DNA of 56,088 bases from Saprospirales bacterium (GCA_007695145.1 REEI01000086.1:1-56088), one strand, 5' to 3'. Numbered from the stretch's first letter, positions 36,401-45,734 are shown. A program made the numbers and translations. The notes: a model not told the origin generated them from the sequence alone.

Positions 36401-37095
36401 TGAAAATTGGTGTATTGAGCGGTAGCTGCAATAGCTATCCTGTAGGTGATGAGCGGGAAACTTTGGCTTTCAGCCCTGGTATTCGCTTTTTCCACACCTT
36501 CGTGCAGACTAGTGTTGTAGTCCTGTATTCCGTGTTCTTCATCGTTTACCCCACACTTGAAAAAATAATCCTCTGAGGAAAAATTATCCTTTACATTGTA
36601 GACCAAATAAAACTCACTGGTTTCACGGTTGTACGGATCGATGTAAAAACTACCTTCAGGTCGGAAAACTATTCCGTGAAATCCGTGAGAGGTGATATCG
36701 AAACGCCCTGTAACAATACCGTCTTTGCCAGTACCTTTGAAAGTGCGAAAGTGAGCAAATTTTGCGGCCAACCCTGGCTGCATTACGGGGGATTCCACTA
36801 GAAAAATGGTCAGAAAATCTCCTTCTGGAGTGGGTATTTCAATTTGTAGCGGGCTTCGAGAAGCACGTCTTGTAAATTCAAGCGGTGCAGATTTGAGAAA
36901 GTTGGAAAAACCATCGATGTCGAGCTGCATCAGCCTGAATTCATCGGGACGAATATCTTTGTCCTCGCTGATCCCGGATCTGCTCACATCCGCTACTTCT
37001 TCAATATCTGTCCAATACTGGGATTGGCCAAAAGCACTAAGGGAATAAAGTCCAACTATAAGGGCAGTAATCAGTAGGTTTAGTTTTACTCTCAT
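33424..37095 (-). CDS. Secreted reprolysin-like metallopeptidase, T9SS type A cargo (copy 2)
   Basis: 1,223 residues with the same order of domains as the neighbour at 29727. Signal peptide ITALIVGLYSLSAFGQ; zinc motif H354-E355-I-G-H358-Q-F-N-A-Q-H364; Met-turn GSTIMAYTG; Ig/fibronectin-like regions; a P/Homo B domain (FVQDIELSLVSPSGREVSLV, IEGNWRMRLRRL); a CSPG-like repeat (VFFTLVSLPSKGRLFF); sorting domain (FPNPSRGWVNYKVNGWEG). All catalytic residues are kept in both copies, so both are probably active. They look like an old tandem duplication with diverged specificity loops. A TAGTTTTG -7 element lies 57 bases upstream. Confidence 0.88.
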   Translation of the reverse strand: MRVKLNLLITALIVGLYSLSAFGQSQYWTDIEEVADVSRSGISEDKDIRPDEFRLMQLDIDGFSNFLKSAPLEFTRRASRSPLQIEIPTPEGDFLTIFLVESPVMQPGLAAKFAHFRTFKGTGKDGIVTGRFDITSHGFHGIVFRPEGSFYIDPYNRETSEFYLVYNVKDNFSSEDYFFKCGVNDEEHGIQDYNTSLHEGVEKANTRAESQSFPLITYRIAIAATAQYTNFHGGTVEAGQAAIVTAVNRINSIFERDLGIRFLLVDNNDQLIFTDPSDQPYTNGNTGAMINENPPVLNSIIGLANYDIGHVFGTSSFLGGLAKLGTVCTDEKAEGVSTRNQPVNDPFIVSIVCHEIGHQFNAQHTMYSCHNVNGPTAYEPGSGSTIMAYTGICAQGNNLQSESDPFFHANSLEVMQQFSRNGGGSTCALEVPTDNFPPVVEIPIQGGFHIPINTPFKLEAVATDENEDDILTYSWEQYDIGPSLDPFIPLGQSIGNSPLFRVYTPTENPVRYFPRLAYVVNNQQRPYELLPDTTRNLTFRVIVRDNNPEAGAIDWQEISFRSTANAGPFRVTYPNERDTLEAGQYIEVLWDVANTHLPPVNSQFVDVLLSEDGGFTYPHVLLDNAPNTGSAFVNIPNLEGTRFRIKVRAADNIFFDISDRNFIINEPSQPGVILNFRPYQGRLCLPDNLTVEFSTESLLGFSDTLFFNLTGELPAGAVPVSVPDFIIPGETATLDIDLSQTFISGEFELNFTVESDSIGVLERAIFYEIVSNNYSFLQLAEPLNGQSNVPEVTTFFWNDVPDAVGYEFQLATNPAFESDDLIFEGSVQNVDSIRPLVQLETGSIFYWRIRPFNICGFGPYTETFAFQTRSVDCQSFESSDGPINIPAQSTQAFDSQINVELGGQVNEIIIPNVRGNQPFVQDIELSLVSPSGREVSLVRGRCGNSSNYNLGFDDNAPQRVGEITPCTLTSGNRYMPEESLALMSGEDIEGNWRMRLRRLRTGSPGQLIEWSLEMCFDEKVSEIDFLRNDTLKLRPSESNILSRIVLRARSTVSVDENVFFTLVSLPSKGRLFFSGEEMTIGQQFSQKNIDDELITYQSDIDSFDFDHFHFVVQDEFDGWRGVERFEIKISDDHPTFVENFSGNLYFLNAFPNPSRGWVNYKVNGWEGQEVQLTVVSVDGKIVKRRQLQLMEQNVLDMRQMSPGIYFIGLSGNKGQLTQKIILE

Positions 37096-37151
37096 TTTTT
37101 CATTCAGTTTGGATGGTGAAAATTACACTAAGATCGGTTTTTTCAAATTAT

Positions 37152-37159
37152 CAAAACTA
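37152..37159 (-). promoter_or_regulatory. Candidate -7 element TAGTTTTG for the protease pair
   Basis: Perfect TAnnTTTG on the minus strand in the 126-base gap between the SprA-like gene and the first protease. It may give the proteases their own promoter. No matching TTG at the -33 distance. Confidence 0.35.
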
Positions 37160-37221
37160 CTCTTTAACAATTAAATTCGGAACTTATTATTTTTTTAACA
37201 CTTTGCGGTTTTGGCCTCGCG

Positions 37222-40200
37222 CTAAAAACTAGCAGTCATATTGAGCCCTCCGGTGTGAACTATAGGGTTGTCCCCGGGTTTTCGACCTGAGTATTGAACG
37301 CTTAGTCTTAAATGTTCAGTAAGTTGCCTTTCAACAGTAACAGTAGCCTGAAAGTTGTTGCCCGGACTGAGGCCACTGAGCATTAGAATGGCGGCGGGGG
37401 TATTGAGTGGTCCACTGGTGCTGGCATTGATGTATGAGAGTCTTCCCTGGATGACTGAGTTTTCCATCCCTCGAAGGGATAATTCGGTATTGAGTCGGTG
37501 GAAATTTCCGGCTTCTCCTGTCAACCCCAAAGTATTGTTCCTCTTGTCAAACTCATACCATCCTCTGATCCTTGCTGATGAAGAGATTAGGAAGCTGCTT
37601 TCGGCTTTGCAGGACCATCCTTCGATATTGAAGTTATTGCTTTCGAATGTTTCAGAACTGCCGTTGTTTTCGACAATTCTTCCCTCTACTATCTGCGTGT
37701 ATCTTCTACTAATATTCCATCTTACCCTCAAGCTGTACTCCGAATTTCCTCTTGACTCGGAACCCGTTACTTGTTCTGTTACTGAATTGTTGTGCAGTAT
37801 TGAGAACTGAATGTCATAGATGGGATTTCCCCTATTGAAAAAGAGAGTATGCCTTGTACTGAGATTGAGGGTTACAATATTGGTGTCACGCGTATCGGTT
37901 TTCCAGGGGTTGAGGTCTGTGGTGCGGTCACCTACTTCACTCCTCCGCTGAATTCTCAATGTAGAAATAGTAGAGAGTTTTTTTACTAATGCAGCTAAAT
38001 CACTCTCACCAAGGGAGATGTTTCTAGGGTCCCAATTGAGATTTTGGTCGATGCTGACTGAGTTTACACTTATGAATTCATCAGTGATGATAGGCAAGCG
38101 AATGAAGGTCCTTTCTTCCGGATTTGGAGTGAGGAAAAACTCGTTGATCTGTTTAATTCCATCCCCATTTAAATCTATCCAGGTATATTGGCCCTCACCG
38201 GGTGGAACTTCACGGTATTCGAATTCCACTCTTGGCTCCTGACCGGAACCGGCTTCATAAATATTACCATACCTCAAAGCGCCATTTAAAACGTTTCCAT
38301 TCCACTCCACTCTGTTCAGAAAAGTTCTGCGTGGCTGAAAGTTTTCAATTCCAGAGGCTGTCACCTTCAATTCTCGAATTTCGGTTGAAATCAATACATT
38401 CTGGCCGGGTAATGGAGAAAACCTTCCGGTGATTCTGTATTGATCAGCATTGGTTGCCCTGCGAAATGTCCCCTCCGTAGGAAGATCGTCCGACCTTTTG
38501 GTGTAGGAAATCCGCCATCTGAATTGCTCGCTTTTTACTTGCTCGAGAAAAAGCTTATTAGAGATGTTTCTGAAACTTGACGCACTGAGAGAATCGGACT
38601 CAGTGCCGGTGAACCTGTTTTCCTCCATATCGAACTCATAACCTATGGTTCCACCTTCCAATAATTCAATGGGCCTTGAAATTCTCACTGAAGGTCTGAA
38701 AAAGTAGGTTTCCCCTCGCATGTCTTCAGTGCTAACTAAATTTCCAATTGCATGAATGCTGGTGTTGAAGACCTTTAGACGCGAATCAATTAGGTTCCTC
38801 ATACCTGTGTACTCATCTTCGCGAAAAAGTCCGGTGAATTGGTATTGGGTCTTAAAATTTTCCCCTTTGGAAATTCCAATGTTTCCACTGACCAGGTGTT
38901 CAGTGAGCCGGCGTTCTGCTACATAATTCCAGTCCCTTTCAAATTCAGGACTTCGGTAGGGATTGAGCACATTGAAATTTGTGCCTGTAAACTCATAGTC
39001 TATCGAGTGGGAGAGTTTCCAGGGTATGCTGTCACTTCCAAGCTTCTGAATAGTGGAAAAATTTATGGCTGAACCCAGCCCCAAGTTTTCTGAGTTTCCA
39101 ATATCAGAAAAGCGGTTTCTGTCAAAATTACTCAGGGTAAGTTCTCCCCCCAGCTGCGTGTTTGCTGAAAACCTGTGGAGGACGCCCACTGATGTCATTT
39201 GTTGTTTTTCGGGAGCAAATAGCCTATTCACCGGTTCAAATCTTCCCCTCATTGCTCCTGTTACACTATCCGGCTCTACATATTCATATATTCTTCCGTT
39301 TCTGGGGTCTGTCCTTCTTTGGTAGTTCCCATTTCCCTGCCCTAAATCTGTAAACCCCGCGCTGTATAATTGAGCCTCCGGGTCTTGAGAAAAAACTAAA
39401 ATTTGAACGGTGCTGTCCCTTCCCCCAATTCGAATGTTCCTCTGACGAAGCTCATAACTCACCCGATTAGGGTCAAATTCTCCCTCTAAAGGAGTGATGC
39501 TGTTGCTGAAAAGTGCTTCAAGTTCATTTCCGGCCATTTCCAATATTTCTAAATCCTCAGCGCTTAAATCCTGGAGTCCGGAAGGGGACCTGCTGTCTTG
39601 CTCGCTGTAAAATCTGAAGTAGTATTCAGTATTTTGGGTGGAATAAGTAGAATTTACTGTAATGAGAGAGCGGCTGTAATTTTGATCGATGTATTCAAAT
39701 TCTGCTATTACTCTTGAATCCTTTGTAATCATAGTATTAAAAGTAAAAATGACCTCAGCAGAATTATAGTCAATGATATAGTCATTTTCCAAACCCCTTA
39801 CCAGAGGCCGTCCATCTAAAATGATGTTTTCTGTCCCCGCCAGGATGACAATGAACCTCTCTCCACCGGCTCCCGAGAGTCTGTAAGGACCTTGATTTCC
39901 TTCGGTAACCGCTATCTGCTGGCGTGAAAATTTTCCCTGACTGATGGAAGCCGCGGCATCAATTCTCAGCACCCCACCCCCAAGATAATCTTCGTATTGA
40001 TAGTTTAAGCCCTTCAGTTTTTTCCGGTATTTTATAAATCTTCCCTCCGGGTTTTGTAGCTCGATATCCCCTGCAAGCAACCTGTGCTGATTTCTGGACA
40101 ATTCAATAAATACCCGGTCAAACTCCTGAATTTGTCGGGTACTTCCCTCCGGTTGGATAGGAATATTTTCATCTGATATTGCAGCTCTAATCTCTATGTC

Positions 40201-40758
40201 TTCTCCAATCGTTCCTGCCATTTGCAGGTTGAAGGCTGAGTTGAGGACCAGGCTTTGGTTGTTTCCAAAGGTCAACCCCCTTGAGAAGCTACCGGAATAG
40301 TTTAAATTTCTCAATGAAAGTTGGCTGCGATCCTGATCAAACGGGCTGAAGTCAAATCCTATGTAAGTTTCTTCTTCTCCTAAAAGTGGGGCCATCTGAA
40401 GGCTGTCAAGGTGGCTGTAAGGAGCCTCAAGATCCAGGTGAAAAACGCGATAACTGATGCTAATACTTTCCCCGCCATACCTCTCCCGGCAAAAATCGGA
40501 ATTCCACAAAATGGACCTGGAATGTATGGTGAAACAGTGGTTGATCGGGATGGAATCCGGAATTACGTATGCTCTGATGCTTCCGGGGACAATGCTAAGG
40601 GAGTCACTTACCAATATTTCGGACGCTGTATTTAGCCTGTCTATCGTCCGGATAAGAGAGTAGTTCTCTTGAGCAAAACAAAGCATAGGAGTCAGAAGGG
40701 AGATGACAATCACTCCAATCCGGAGATCAATAACTCGCTGCAGGATTTTTTCAGACAC
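37222..40758 (-). CDS. Large outer-membrane beta-barrel protein with SprA-like N-terminal region
   Basis: 1,178 residues. A GTG start (40758) is needed: no ATG lies before the signal peptide (GVIVISLLTPMLCFAQ) and the frame is closed by a TAA upstream. Residues about 155-260 (SGSFSRGLTFGNNQSLVLNSAFNLQ, NIPIQPEGSTRQIQEFDRVFIEL, LAGDIEL) closely resemble the SprA N-terminal repeat region from memory of that family. The rest is alternating beta strand with many aromatic positions, ending in phenylalanine (LNMTASF), the usual outer-membrane barrel signal. It is half the length of SprA (about 2,400), so it is a relative and not the translocon itself. It lies directly upstream of the two secreted proteases on the same strand. 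Confidence 0.75.
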   Translation of the reverse strand: MSEKILQRVIDLRIGVIVISLLTPMLCFAQENYSLIRTIDRLNTASEILVSDSLSIVPGSIRAYVIPDSIPINHCFTIHSRSILWNSDFCRERYGGESISISYRVFHLDLEAPYSHLDSLQMAPLLGEEETYIGFDFSPFDQDRSQLSLRNLNYSGSFSRGLTFGNNQSLVLNSAFNLQMAGTIGEDIEIRAAISDENIPIQPEGSTRQIQEFDRVFIELSRNQHRLLAGDIELQNPEGRFIKYRKKLKGLNYQYEDYLGGGVLRIDAAASISQGKFSRQQIAVTEGNQGPYRLSGAGGERFIVILAGTENIILDGRPLVRGLENDYIIDYNSAEVIFTFNTMITKDSRVIAEFEYIDQNYSRSLITVNSTYSTQNTEYYFRFYSEQDSRSPSGLQDLSAEDLEILEMAGNELEALFSNSITPLEGEFDPNRVSYELRQRNIRIGGRDSTVQILVFSQDPEAQLYSAGFTDLGQGNGNYQRRTDPRNGRIYEYVEPDSVTGAMRGRFEPVNRLFAPEKQQMTSVGVLHRFSANTQLGGELTLSNFDRNRFSDIGNSENLGLGSAINFSTIQKLGSDSIPWKLSHSIDYEFTGTNFNVLNPYRSPEFERDWNYVAERRLTEHLVSGNIGISKGENFKTQYQFTGLFREDEYTGMRNLIDSRLKVFNTSIHAIGNLVSTEDMRGETYFFRPSVRISRPIELLEGGTIGYEFDMEENRFTGTESDSLSASSFRNISNKLFLEQVKSEQFRWRISYTKRSDDLPTEGTFRRATNADQYRITGRFSPLPGQNVLISTEIRELKVTASGIENFQPRRTFLNRVEWNGNVLNGALRYGNIYEAGSGQEPRVEFEYREVPPGEGQYTWIDLNGDGIKQINEFFLTPNPEERTFIRLPIITDEFISVNSVSIDQNLNWDPRNISLGESDLAALVKKLSTISTLRIQRRSEVGDRTTDLNPWKTDTRDTNIVTLNLSTRHTLFFNRGNPIYDIQFSILHNNSVTEQVTGSESRGNSEYSLRVRWNISRRYTQIVEGRIVENNGSSETFESNNFNIEGWSCKAESSFLISSSARIRGWYEFDKRNNTLGLTGEAGNFHRLNTELSLRGMENSVIQGRLSYINASTSGPLNTPAAILMLSGLSPGNNFQATVTVERQLTEHLRLSVQYSGRKPGDNPIVHTGGLNMTASF

Positions 40759-41130
40759 CTTAGATAGACCGTTTAAAGCATTGATTTATTATAGAATTAC
40801 TGCAAATATGTGCTGTAAGTTTGATTCCAATGGCTGACAAGCATTTTCATTTAGGTGCTTTTGAACATTTATCCACCGACTTTTGACGGAAATAGTAAAG
40901 CGATGGCAAAATTGGCAGGGTTGTTGACTCTTAGTTTAGACCCTGATGCGGTTGACCAAACCCTATCTTGTCCTTTTGGAAGAAATATTTTCTTTTTCTT
41001 GAAGAGATGTTTGAAGCAGCTTTTTTTCAGACTTTTGGAAAAGTAATGTCAGGGGAAATTTTCTTGAAATTTCATTTGATATTTTAAACATTTAGTAACT
41101 TGGCCTTTGGTAAGAGGAAAAAAGTGGTTT
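40759..41130. other. Divergent intergenic region
   Basis: 372 bases between the SprA-like gene and the response regulator. CATATTTG on the minus strand (40803-40810) is a one-mismatch -7 candidate for the barrel gene. A 63-codon frame from a GTG at 40855 has no family features and is not called. Confidence 0.4.
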
Positions 41131-41817
41131 ATGAGCAAAAAATCGATTGATATAATTTTGGCTGATGAGCAGCAATTACTTATTGATGGCATCTGTAATT
41201 TGCTTGCTTCCTCCGGAAATGATTATCAGTTAAATGTTTGCAGTACAGCAAATAATGGTGAGGATTTACTCTCTGCAGTCAAAGAGAGACTATTTGATCT
41301 CGTAATTATGGATATAAAACTCCCGGTCATAGATGGACTGGACCTGATATATGAGATTAAAGAAATTTGCCCTTCTGCCAGATTATTGGTCCTCACCAAC
41401 TACGACAGCAATAAATTTGTAAAGTCAGCTTTCAAAAACGGTGCAGACGGCTATCTGCTTAAAAAATCAGGTAAAGATCAGCTCTTCAGAGCTATAAGAG
41501 AGGTACTTACAGGAGTTGCCTACATGGGGGAAGGAGTAAATATCTCGCCGTCCAAGAACGGTGTAAAAAGAGCTAACGAAGAAGAGTACTGGATAATTGA
41601 GGATAATTTCCTACTAAAAAATTATCTCACGAAAAGGGAACTGGAAGTGCTGAATGAGATTGCTAACGATAAAAATAATAAAGAAATCGCCCGGGAACTC
41701 TATATCAGTGATCAAACTGTGTCTGTCCATAGAAAAAATATCATGAGGAAACTCAATGTCGCTACCAATGACGGTCTGATTAAAATTGCTGCCAAAAACG
41801 GCCTGCTCAATCTTTGA
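41131..41817 (+). CDS. NarL/FixJ-family response regulator (orphan)
   Basis: 228 residues from ATG 41131; the longer frame starts with TTG and adds eight residues without family character. Receiver domain 1-125: acidic pocket ADEQ, phospho-acceptor D61 in LVIMDIKLPVIDGL, LTNYD and the lysine in YLLKKSG. LuxR-type helix-turn-helix about 170-228: LTKRELEVLNEIANDKNNKEIARELYISDQTVSVHRKNIMRKL. It should bind DNA when phosphorylated. No histidine kinase is adjacent, so its input is unknown. It sits between the protease/barrel operon and the surface island and might control either. Confidence 0.92.
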   Translation: MSKKSIDIILADEQQLLIDGICNLLASSGNDYQLNVCSTANNGEDLLSAVKERLFDLVIMDIKLPVIDGLDLIYEIKEICPSARLLVLTNYDSNKFVKSAFKNGADGYLLKKSGKDQLFRAIREVLTGVAYMGEGVNISPSKNGVKRANEEEYWIIEDNFLLKNYLTKRELEVLNEIANDKNNKEIARELYISDQTVSVHRKNIMRKLNVATNDGLIKIAAKNGLLNL

Positions 41818-42533
41818 ATCTGACATCATCCTTTTTTCCGTTGCGGATTGATTTGATTTGCGACCCCACTAACAATTTAAACTTCTACTATTAATTTCAA
41901 CACCCCTCCTTTATAAAAAATACTCAGGATGATCTTTCCAGGGTGATTTTTGGACCCGCAGTTGATTTTACACCTTGTTTTGGGTAAAAAAGTGGGCCCC
42001 TTTGCCAAGCTGCCGGGTGCCATCAGGGAGTCAATTTGAATATTTTTAGGATGGATTCGTGTTTTTTAAGTGCAATCCTTTATTGGCTTCATAGAAGTGC
42101 AGTTGGTGCAGTCAGCATATCTTTCCAACAGGCAAGATTGTCATGGGCAGAACTACAATATTATATTATGGTAGATTTATTGATTGATTAAAATGTCTGT
42201 CTATGAAAGTTCAGAATTTCCAGATAAGTGATTTTGCTCAACTTGTCTTATTTCATCGAAAATGAGAGGCAGCTTCCCTCAATTTTGCCTGTTACAAAAG
42301 ACTCATAGAAACCTTCAATCTTGAAAACAGTGGTTAAACCATGCTGCCTTTGACCCTAAGGCGATGAATGGCCATCATTTTTACTGGCCCATTTTTGCAT
42401 TCCTTGTGAAAGTTTTTAGAATTTTTTAAAAATTATCCGGAATTGGGCATTGCTTTTCGAAAAGTATATATATTTGTAAGTTTATTATACGTGGCAAGTA
42501 TATTTGTAAATCACTCATTATTAGTAAAATCAA
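41818..42533. other. Intergenic region before the surface-protein island
   Basis: 716 bases. It holds the promoter elements of the dockerin protein gene at its right end. A near-palindrome around AAAGTGGGCCCCTTT near 41990-42005 is the only other structure noticed. No supported gene. Confidence 0.45.
42474..42506 (+). promoter_or_regulatory. Promoter region of the dockerin protein gene, with duplicated -7 elements
   Basis: TTG at 42474-42476, a 22-base spacer and TATATTTG at 42499-42506. Another TATATTTG lies at 42469-42476, itself preceded by TTG at 42443-42445 with a 23-base spacer. The block AGTATATTTGTAA is thus nearly duplicated, giving two overlapping candidate promoters. Confidence 0.5.
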
Positions 42534-45500
42534 ATGAATATGCACTCAGGAACTTTACAGATGTTGAAAGGAATATTACCTGTGCTGGCAACTCTGCTGT
42601 TTATTCCAATGCTCAACGCACAATACAATTGCATGGTGAGTTGCAAATCCTATGTCGAAATTTCAGCCGGTCACAGCTGCAATCCGACCATCCATCCCTG
42701 GCAGGTGCTGTCAAATTACCAAACTCAATGCAACTATCAAGTGACCGTTTTTGCCCCATCGGGCTATTCTTTGGGCAATTCTGTACCCTCTTCATTTGTC
42801 GGACAGACATTGAACTATTCTGTTGTTTCAGGAGGCTCTTTTTGCATGGGGAGTATTAAGGTGGTGGATGATTTGGCCCCAATAGCTATTTGCGATTTGG
42901 ATACCCGGGTTTCTCTTTCTTCTGGTGGAAGCGCGAGGGTGAATGCCACTGCCTTTGACGATGGATCCTACGATAATTGCGGGCTTGCATCTGTTCTCAT
43001 TGCAAGGAAGGTCCCTGGTAATTGTCCTCCTGGAATTGAGGACGATACCCAGTTCAGACCATATGTGGAGGTGTGTTGTAATGACATTTATTCCAGTCCG
43101 CTGCAAGTAAGACTCAAGGTAACCGACCATTCCGGCAATACAAATGAATGTTGGGCAGAATTGTACGTGGATGATAAGCTTCCCCCTTCGATTAAGTGTC
43201 CAAGTGACATCACCATCAGCTGTGATTACGATTACTTTTCCGGGGACTTTTCGGATTTTGGAAAAGTAGTCACAGATCCGGCCTCTAGAGAAATTATTGT
43301 GATTAATGATCCCTTCTATGCACCTGACTTTGTTGCAGGTTTGGATGGTATTGCCACAGATAATTGTGGCGTAAGTGTTTCAGAATTATTTACTGAACAA
43401 CTGGATTGTGGCCAGGGGACCATAAAAAGGACTTTTACTGCAAAAGATCCCGGGGGCTTAACCACGAGTTGCACTCAGACAATTACCATCATTGACCTGG
43501 TGCCCTTTAATGAAACCAATATTATTTGGCCAGCCGATGTTCACTTAAATGAGTGTCCAAATGGCAATACGGACCCTGAGACAACAGGAAAACCAATATT
43601 TACGGGAGACCACTGCAGCATAATTGGCACCTCATATAAAGATTGGGTGTTTACGGTAGCAGAAGGCGCTTGCTTTAAGATTTTGAGAAAATGGTCTGTC
43701 TTAGATTGGTGTCAGTACATTCCCAATAAGGAACCCGTAACCGGATTGTGGTCATACACCCAGGTCATTAAGGTGCAAACTATGAATAGTCCTGTGTTTG
43801 ATGATTGTGATCCAGTAGAATTTTGTGGACAAAATTCCAGCGGGTGCAGTGGGAATATTATTTTTGTCAAGAATGCAACTGATGACTGTACCCCCGATTC
43901 ATTGTTGAATTGGTCATACATGATTGATCTGGGATCTACCGGTCGTTATGAAATAGTGGGGCAGGGCAATGATATCAGCGGCTCCTATCCTTTTGGTACT
44001 CATCGGGTGCGCTGGACAGTACAGGATCTTTGCGGAAATAGCAGAGTGTGTGTGCAAACATTTACAGTGAAAGACTGTAAAGAGCCCAGCCCGGTTTGTT
44101 ATCACGGCCTCTCATCAGTGGTGATGCCCATATCCGGAGAATTGACACTACATGCTGAGGTTTTTGATGCAGCCAGTTTTGACAACTGTACTCCTTCTGA
44201 AAATCTTCGCTTTGCATTCAGCAACAATCCTTCTGATAGCCTCAAAACATTTACTTGTGACAACCTTGATTCTACGGAGGTAGAAATTTGGGTTTTTGAT
44301 GAGAGCGGCAATTCTGACTTTTGCAGGACATATATTGTGCTGAGAGACAACCACGGTGCCTGTTTGGATTCTTTGATTACCTTTACTTCAGGCTTAGTTT
44401 TTGATCCCAATAGAGCCCTGGTGAGTGATGTGGATATTCATTTTACCTCCGATGATATGCCTTATGTTGAAGGAACAAATACGGACCAATGGGGAGGCTA
44501 TGATCTACAGTGGTACCTCATCCCTGATTATGCAAATGGTACTATAGGAGCTTCTAAAAATGACAATCCCCTCAATGGAGTTACTTCTTTTGATTTACTA
44601 CTCATCCAAAAACACATTACCGGACTGAGAGAGTTTACTACCATGGAGCAATATATCGCTGCAGATATCAATAATGATGGTTTGATCACAGTGGAAGATA
44701 TATGGGAGGGGAGGAGATTGATTCTTGGTAATCAGACTGAATTTTCCAACAATAACTCATGGCGAATTTTCCCTGAAGTTTTTAGCCTGAAAGAGCAAGC
44801 TGCAGGAGCAGAATACCCACCTGAGGAGATTAGATATTCTATATTTAAGGACTCTGTAGTAATCATGAATTTTGACGCTGTTAAAATTGGCGATGTGAAT
44901 GGATCAGCAAGGGCATCTGCAAATAGTTCAGAGCAGAGGTCACTCTTCGAAAGGGAGTTGTTTTGGACTTTCGAAAATATTGAAGGTGCAGGGAGAATCT
45001 CAGTAGGTTCCCAGGATTTGCTCCATGCTGCCTCCCTGCAATTTACAATGCAATTGGATATTCCACCCCACATTATATATAATATAGATTTTTCCGGTGA
45101 GCATGATTGGCATTACAATGTCCTATCAAATAGTCAGGGTCAAACGCTGATAGCTGTCAGTCTATTCGATAAGTCCGGATTTAGTTTGGAATCGGGAAGC
45201 TTTATGCAAATAGAGCTGGATTTGGACGAAAGTCAATTTGCACCGGCTTTACGACTAGTGGATTTCCCTGCTACCGCTGAATTGGCTGAACTGGATGGTG
45301 CTGCTCAAACTGTATCACTGACCTATTTGGATATTGTATCGGAGGAATCAACTGGAATTGACCGAGGTATAGAGATCAAAGTCATACCCAATCCCGGTAG
45401 CGGACCATTTTCGGTCTTCTTCAGATCCGAATCTTCAATCAACGGAAGCTATATTATTACTGACGGGCTTGGAAGGGAATTGATCAATGGGAGTATTCTG

Positions 45501-45626
45501 GAGGAGACGGGAAATTATGAATTACAATTTGACAATACAGTTCTTCCGCATTCCGGATTTTTGTATTTGAGGTTCATCCACAGAGTTACAGGACAATCAG
45601 AAACTGTTAAAATCTTACGACTGTAA
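42534..45626 (+). CDS. T9SS type A cargo protein with dockerin module and HYR-like Cys-rich region
   Basis: 1,030 residues. Signal peptide (GILPVLATLLFIPMLNAQ). Residues about 115-570 form a cysteine-rich region with DDLAPIAICDLDTRVSLSSGG, FDDGSYDNCG, KCPSDITISCDYDY and FKILRKWSVLDWCQYIPN. These blocks reappear in the giant protein starting at 51705, so the two are paralogous. Residues about 670-735 contain two dockerin-type calcium loops: NDNPLNGVTSFD before LLLIQKHITGL, and DINNDGLITVED before IWEGRRLILG. A cohesin-like or Ig-like segment follows (about 800-930), then a sorting domain (VIPNPGSGPFSVFF). Probably an exported scaffold-binding surface protein. Confidence 0.8.
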   Translation: MNMHSGTLQMLKGILPVLATLLFIPMLNAQYNCMVSCKSYVEISAGHSCNPTIHPWQVLSNYQTQCNYQVTVFAPSGYSLGNSVPSSFVGQTLNYSVVSGGSFCMGSIKVVDDLAPIAICDLDTRVSLSSGGSARVNATAFDDGSYDNCGLASVLIARKVPGNCPPGIEDDTQFRPYVEVCCNDIYSSPLQVRLKVTDHSGNTNECWAELYVDDKLPPSIKCPSDITISCDYDYFSGDFSDFGKVVTDPASREIIVINDPFYAPDFVAGLDGIATDNCGVSVSELFTEQLDCGQGTIKRTFTAKDPGGLTTSCTQTITIIDLVPFNETNIIWPADVHLNECPNGNTDPETTGKPIFTGDHCSIIGTSYKDWVFTVAEGACFKILRKWSVLDWCQYIPNKEPVTGLWSYTQVIKVQTMNSPVFDDCDPVEFCGQNSSGCSGNIIFVKNATDDCTPDSLLNWSYMIDLGSTGRYEIVGQGNDISGSYPFGTHRVRWTVQDLCGNSRVCVQTFTVKDCKEPSPVCYHGLSSVVMPISGELTLHAEVFDAASFDNCTPSENLRFAFSNNPSDSLKTFTCDNLDSTEVEIWVFDESGNSDFCRTYIVLRDNHGACLDSLITFTSGLVFDPNRALVSDVDIHFTSDDMPYVEGTNTDQWGGYDLQWYLIPDYANGTIGASKNDNPLNGVTSFDLLLIQKHITGLREFTTMEQYIAADINNDGLITVEDIWEGRRLILGNQTEFSNNNSWRIFPEVFSLKEQAAGAEYPPEEIRYSIFKDSVVIMNFDAVKIGDVNGSARASANSSEQRSLFERELFWTFENIEGAGRISVGSQDLLHAASLQFTMQLDIPPHIIYNIDFSGEHDWHYNVLSNSQGQTLIAVSLFDKSGFSLESGSFMQIELDLDESQFAPALRLVDFPATAELAELDGAAQTVSLTYLDIVSEESTGIDRGIEIKVIPNPGSGPFSVFFRSESSINGSYIITDGLGRELINGSILEETGNYELQFDNTVLPHSGFLYLRFIHRVTGQSETVKILRL

Positions 45627-45734
45627 AAAATAAATTGAAGTCCTTCGTTTTTGTCCAATTGAGCCCGATGTTTGATGTGCTCATTTATGACTTTGCAGTG
45701 TTTCAGGATTGTGTGACTTAAGTCCTTCGTCAAT

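Noticed and set aside
39225-39245. GGTTCAAATC resembling a tRNA T-arm
   Set aside because: It falls inside the SprA-like coding sequence with no cloverleaf partners nearby.
37222-40758. Calling the barrel protein SprA itself or a TonB-dependent receptor
   Set aside because: It is half the length of SprA, and no plug domain or TonB box was seen.
40855-41046. 63-codon frame upstream of the response regulator
   Set aside because: GTG start, no family features, and it ends in a low-complexity F/L/K stretch.
42443-42859. 138-codon plus frame overlapping the start of the dockerin protein
   Set aside because: It runs through the promoter and the first 300 bases of the real gene in another frame and has no recognisable domain.
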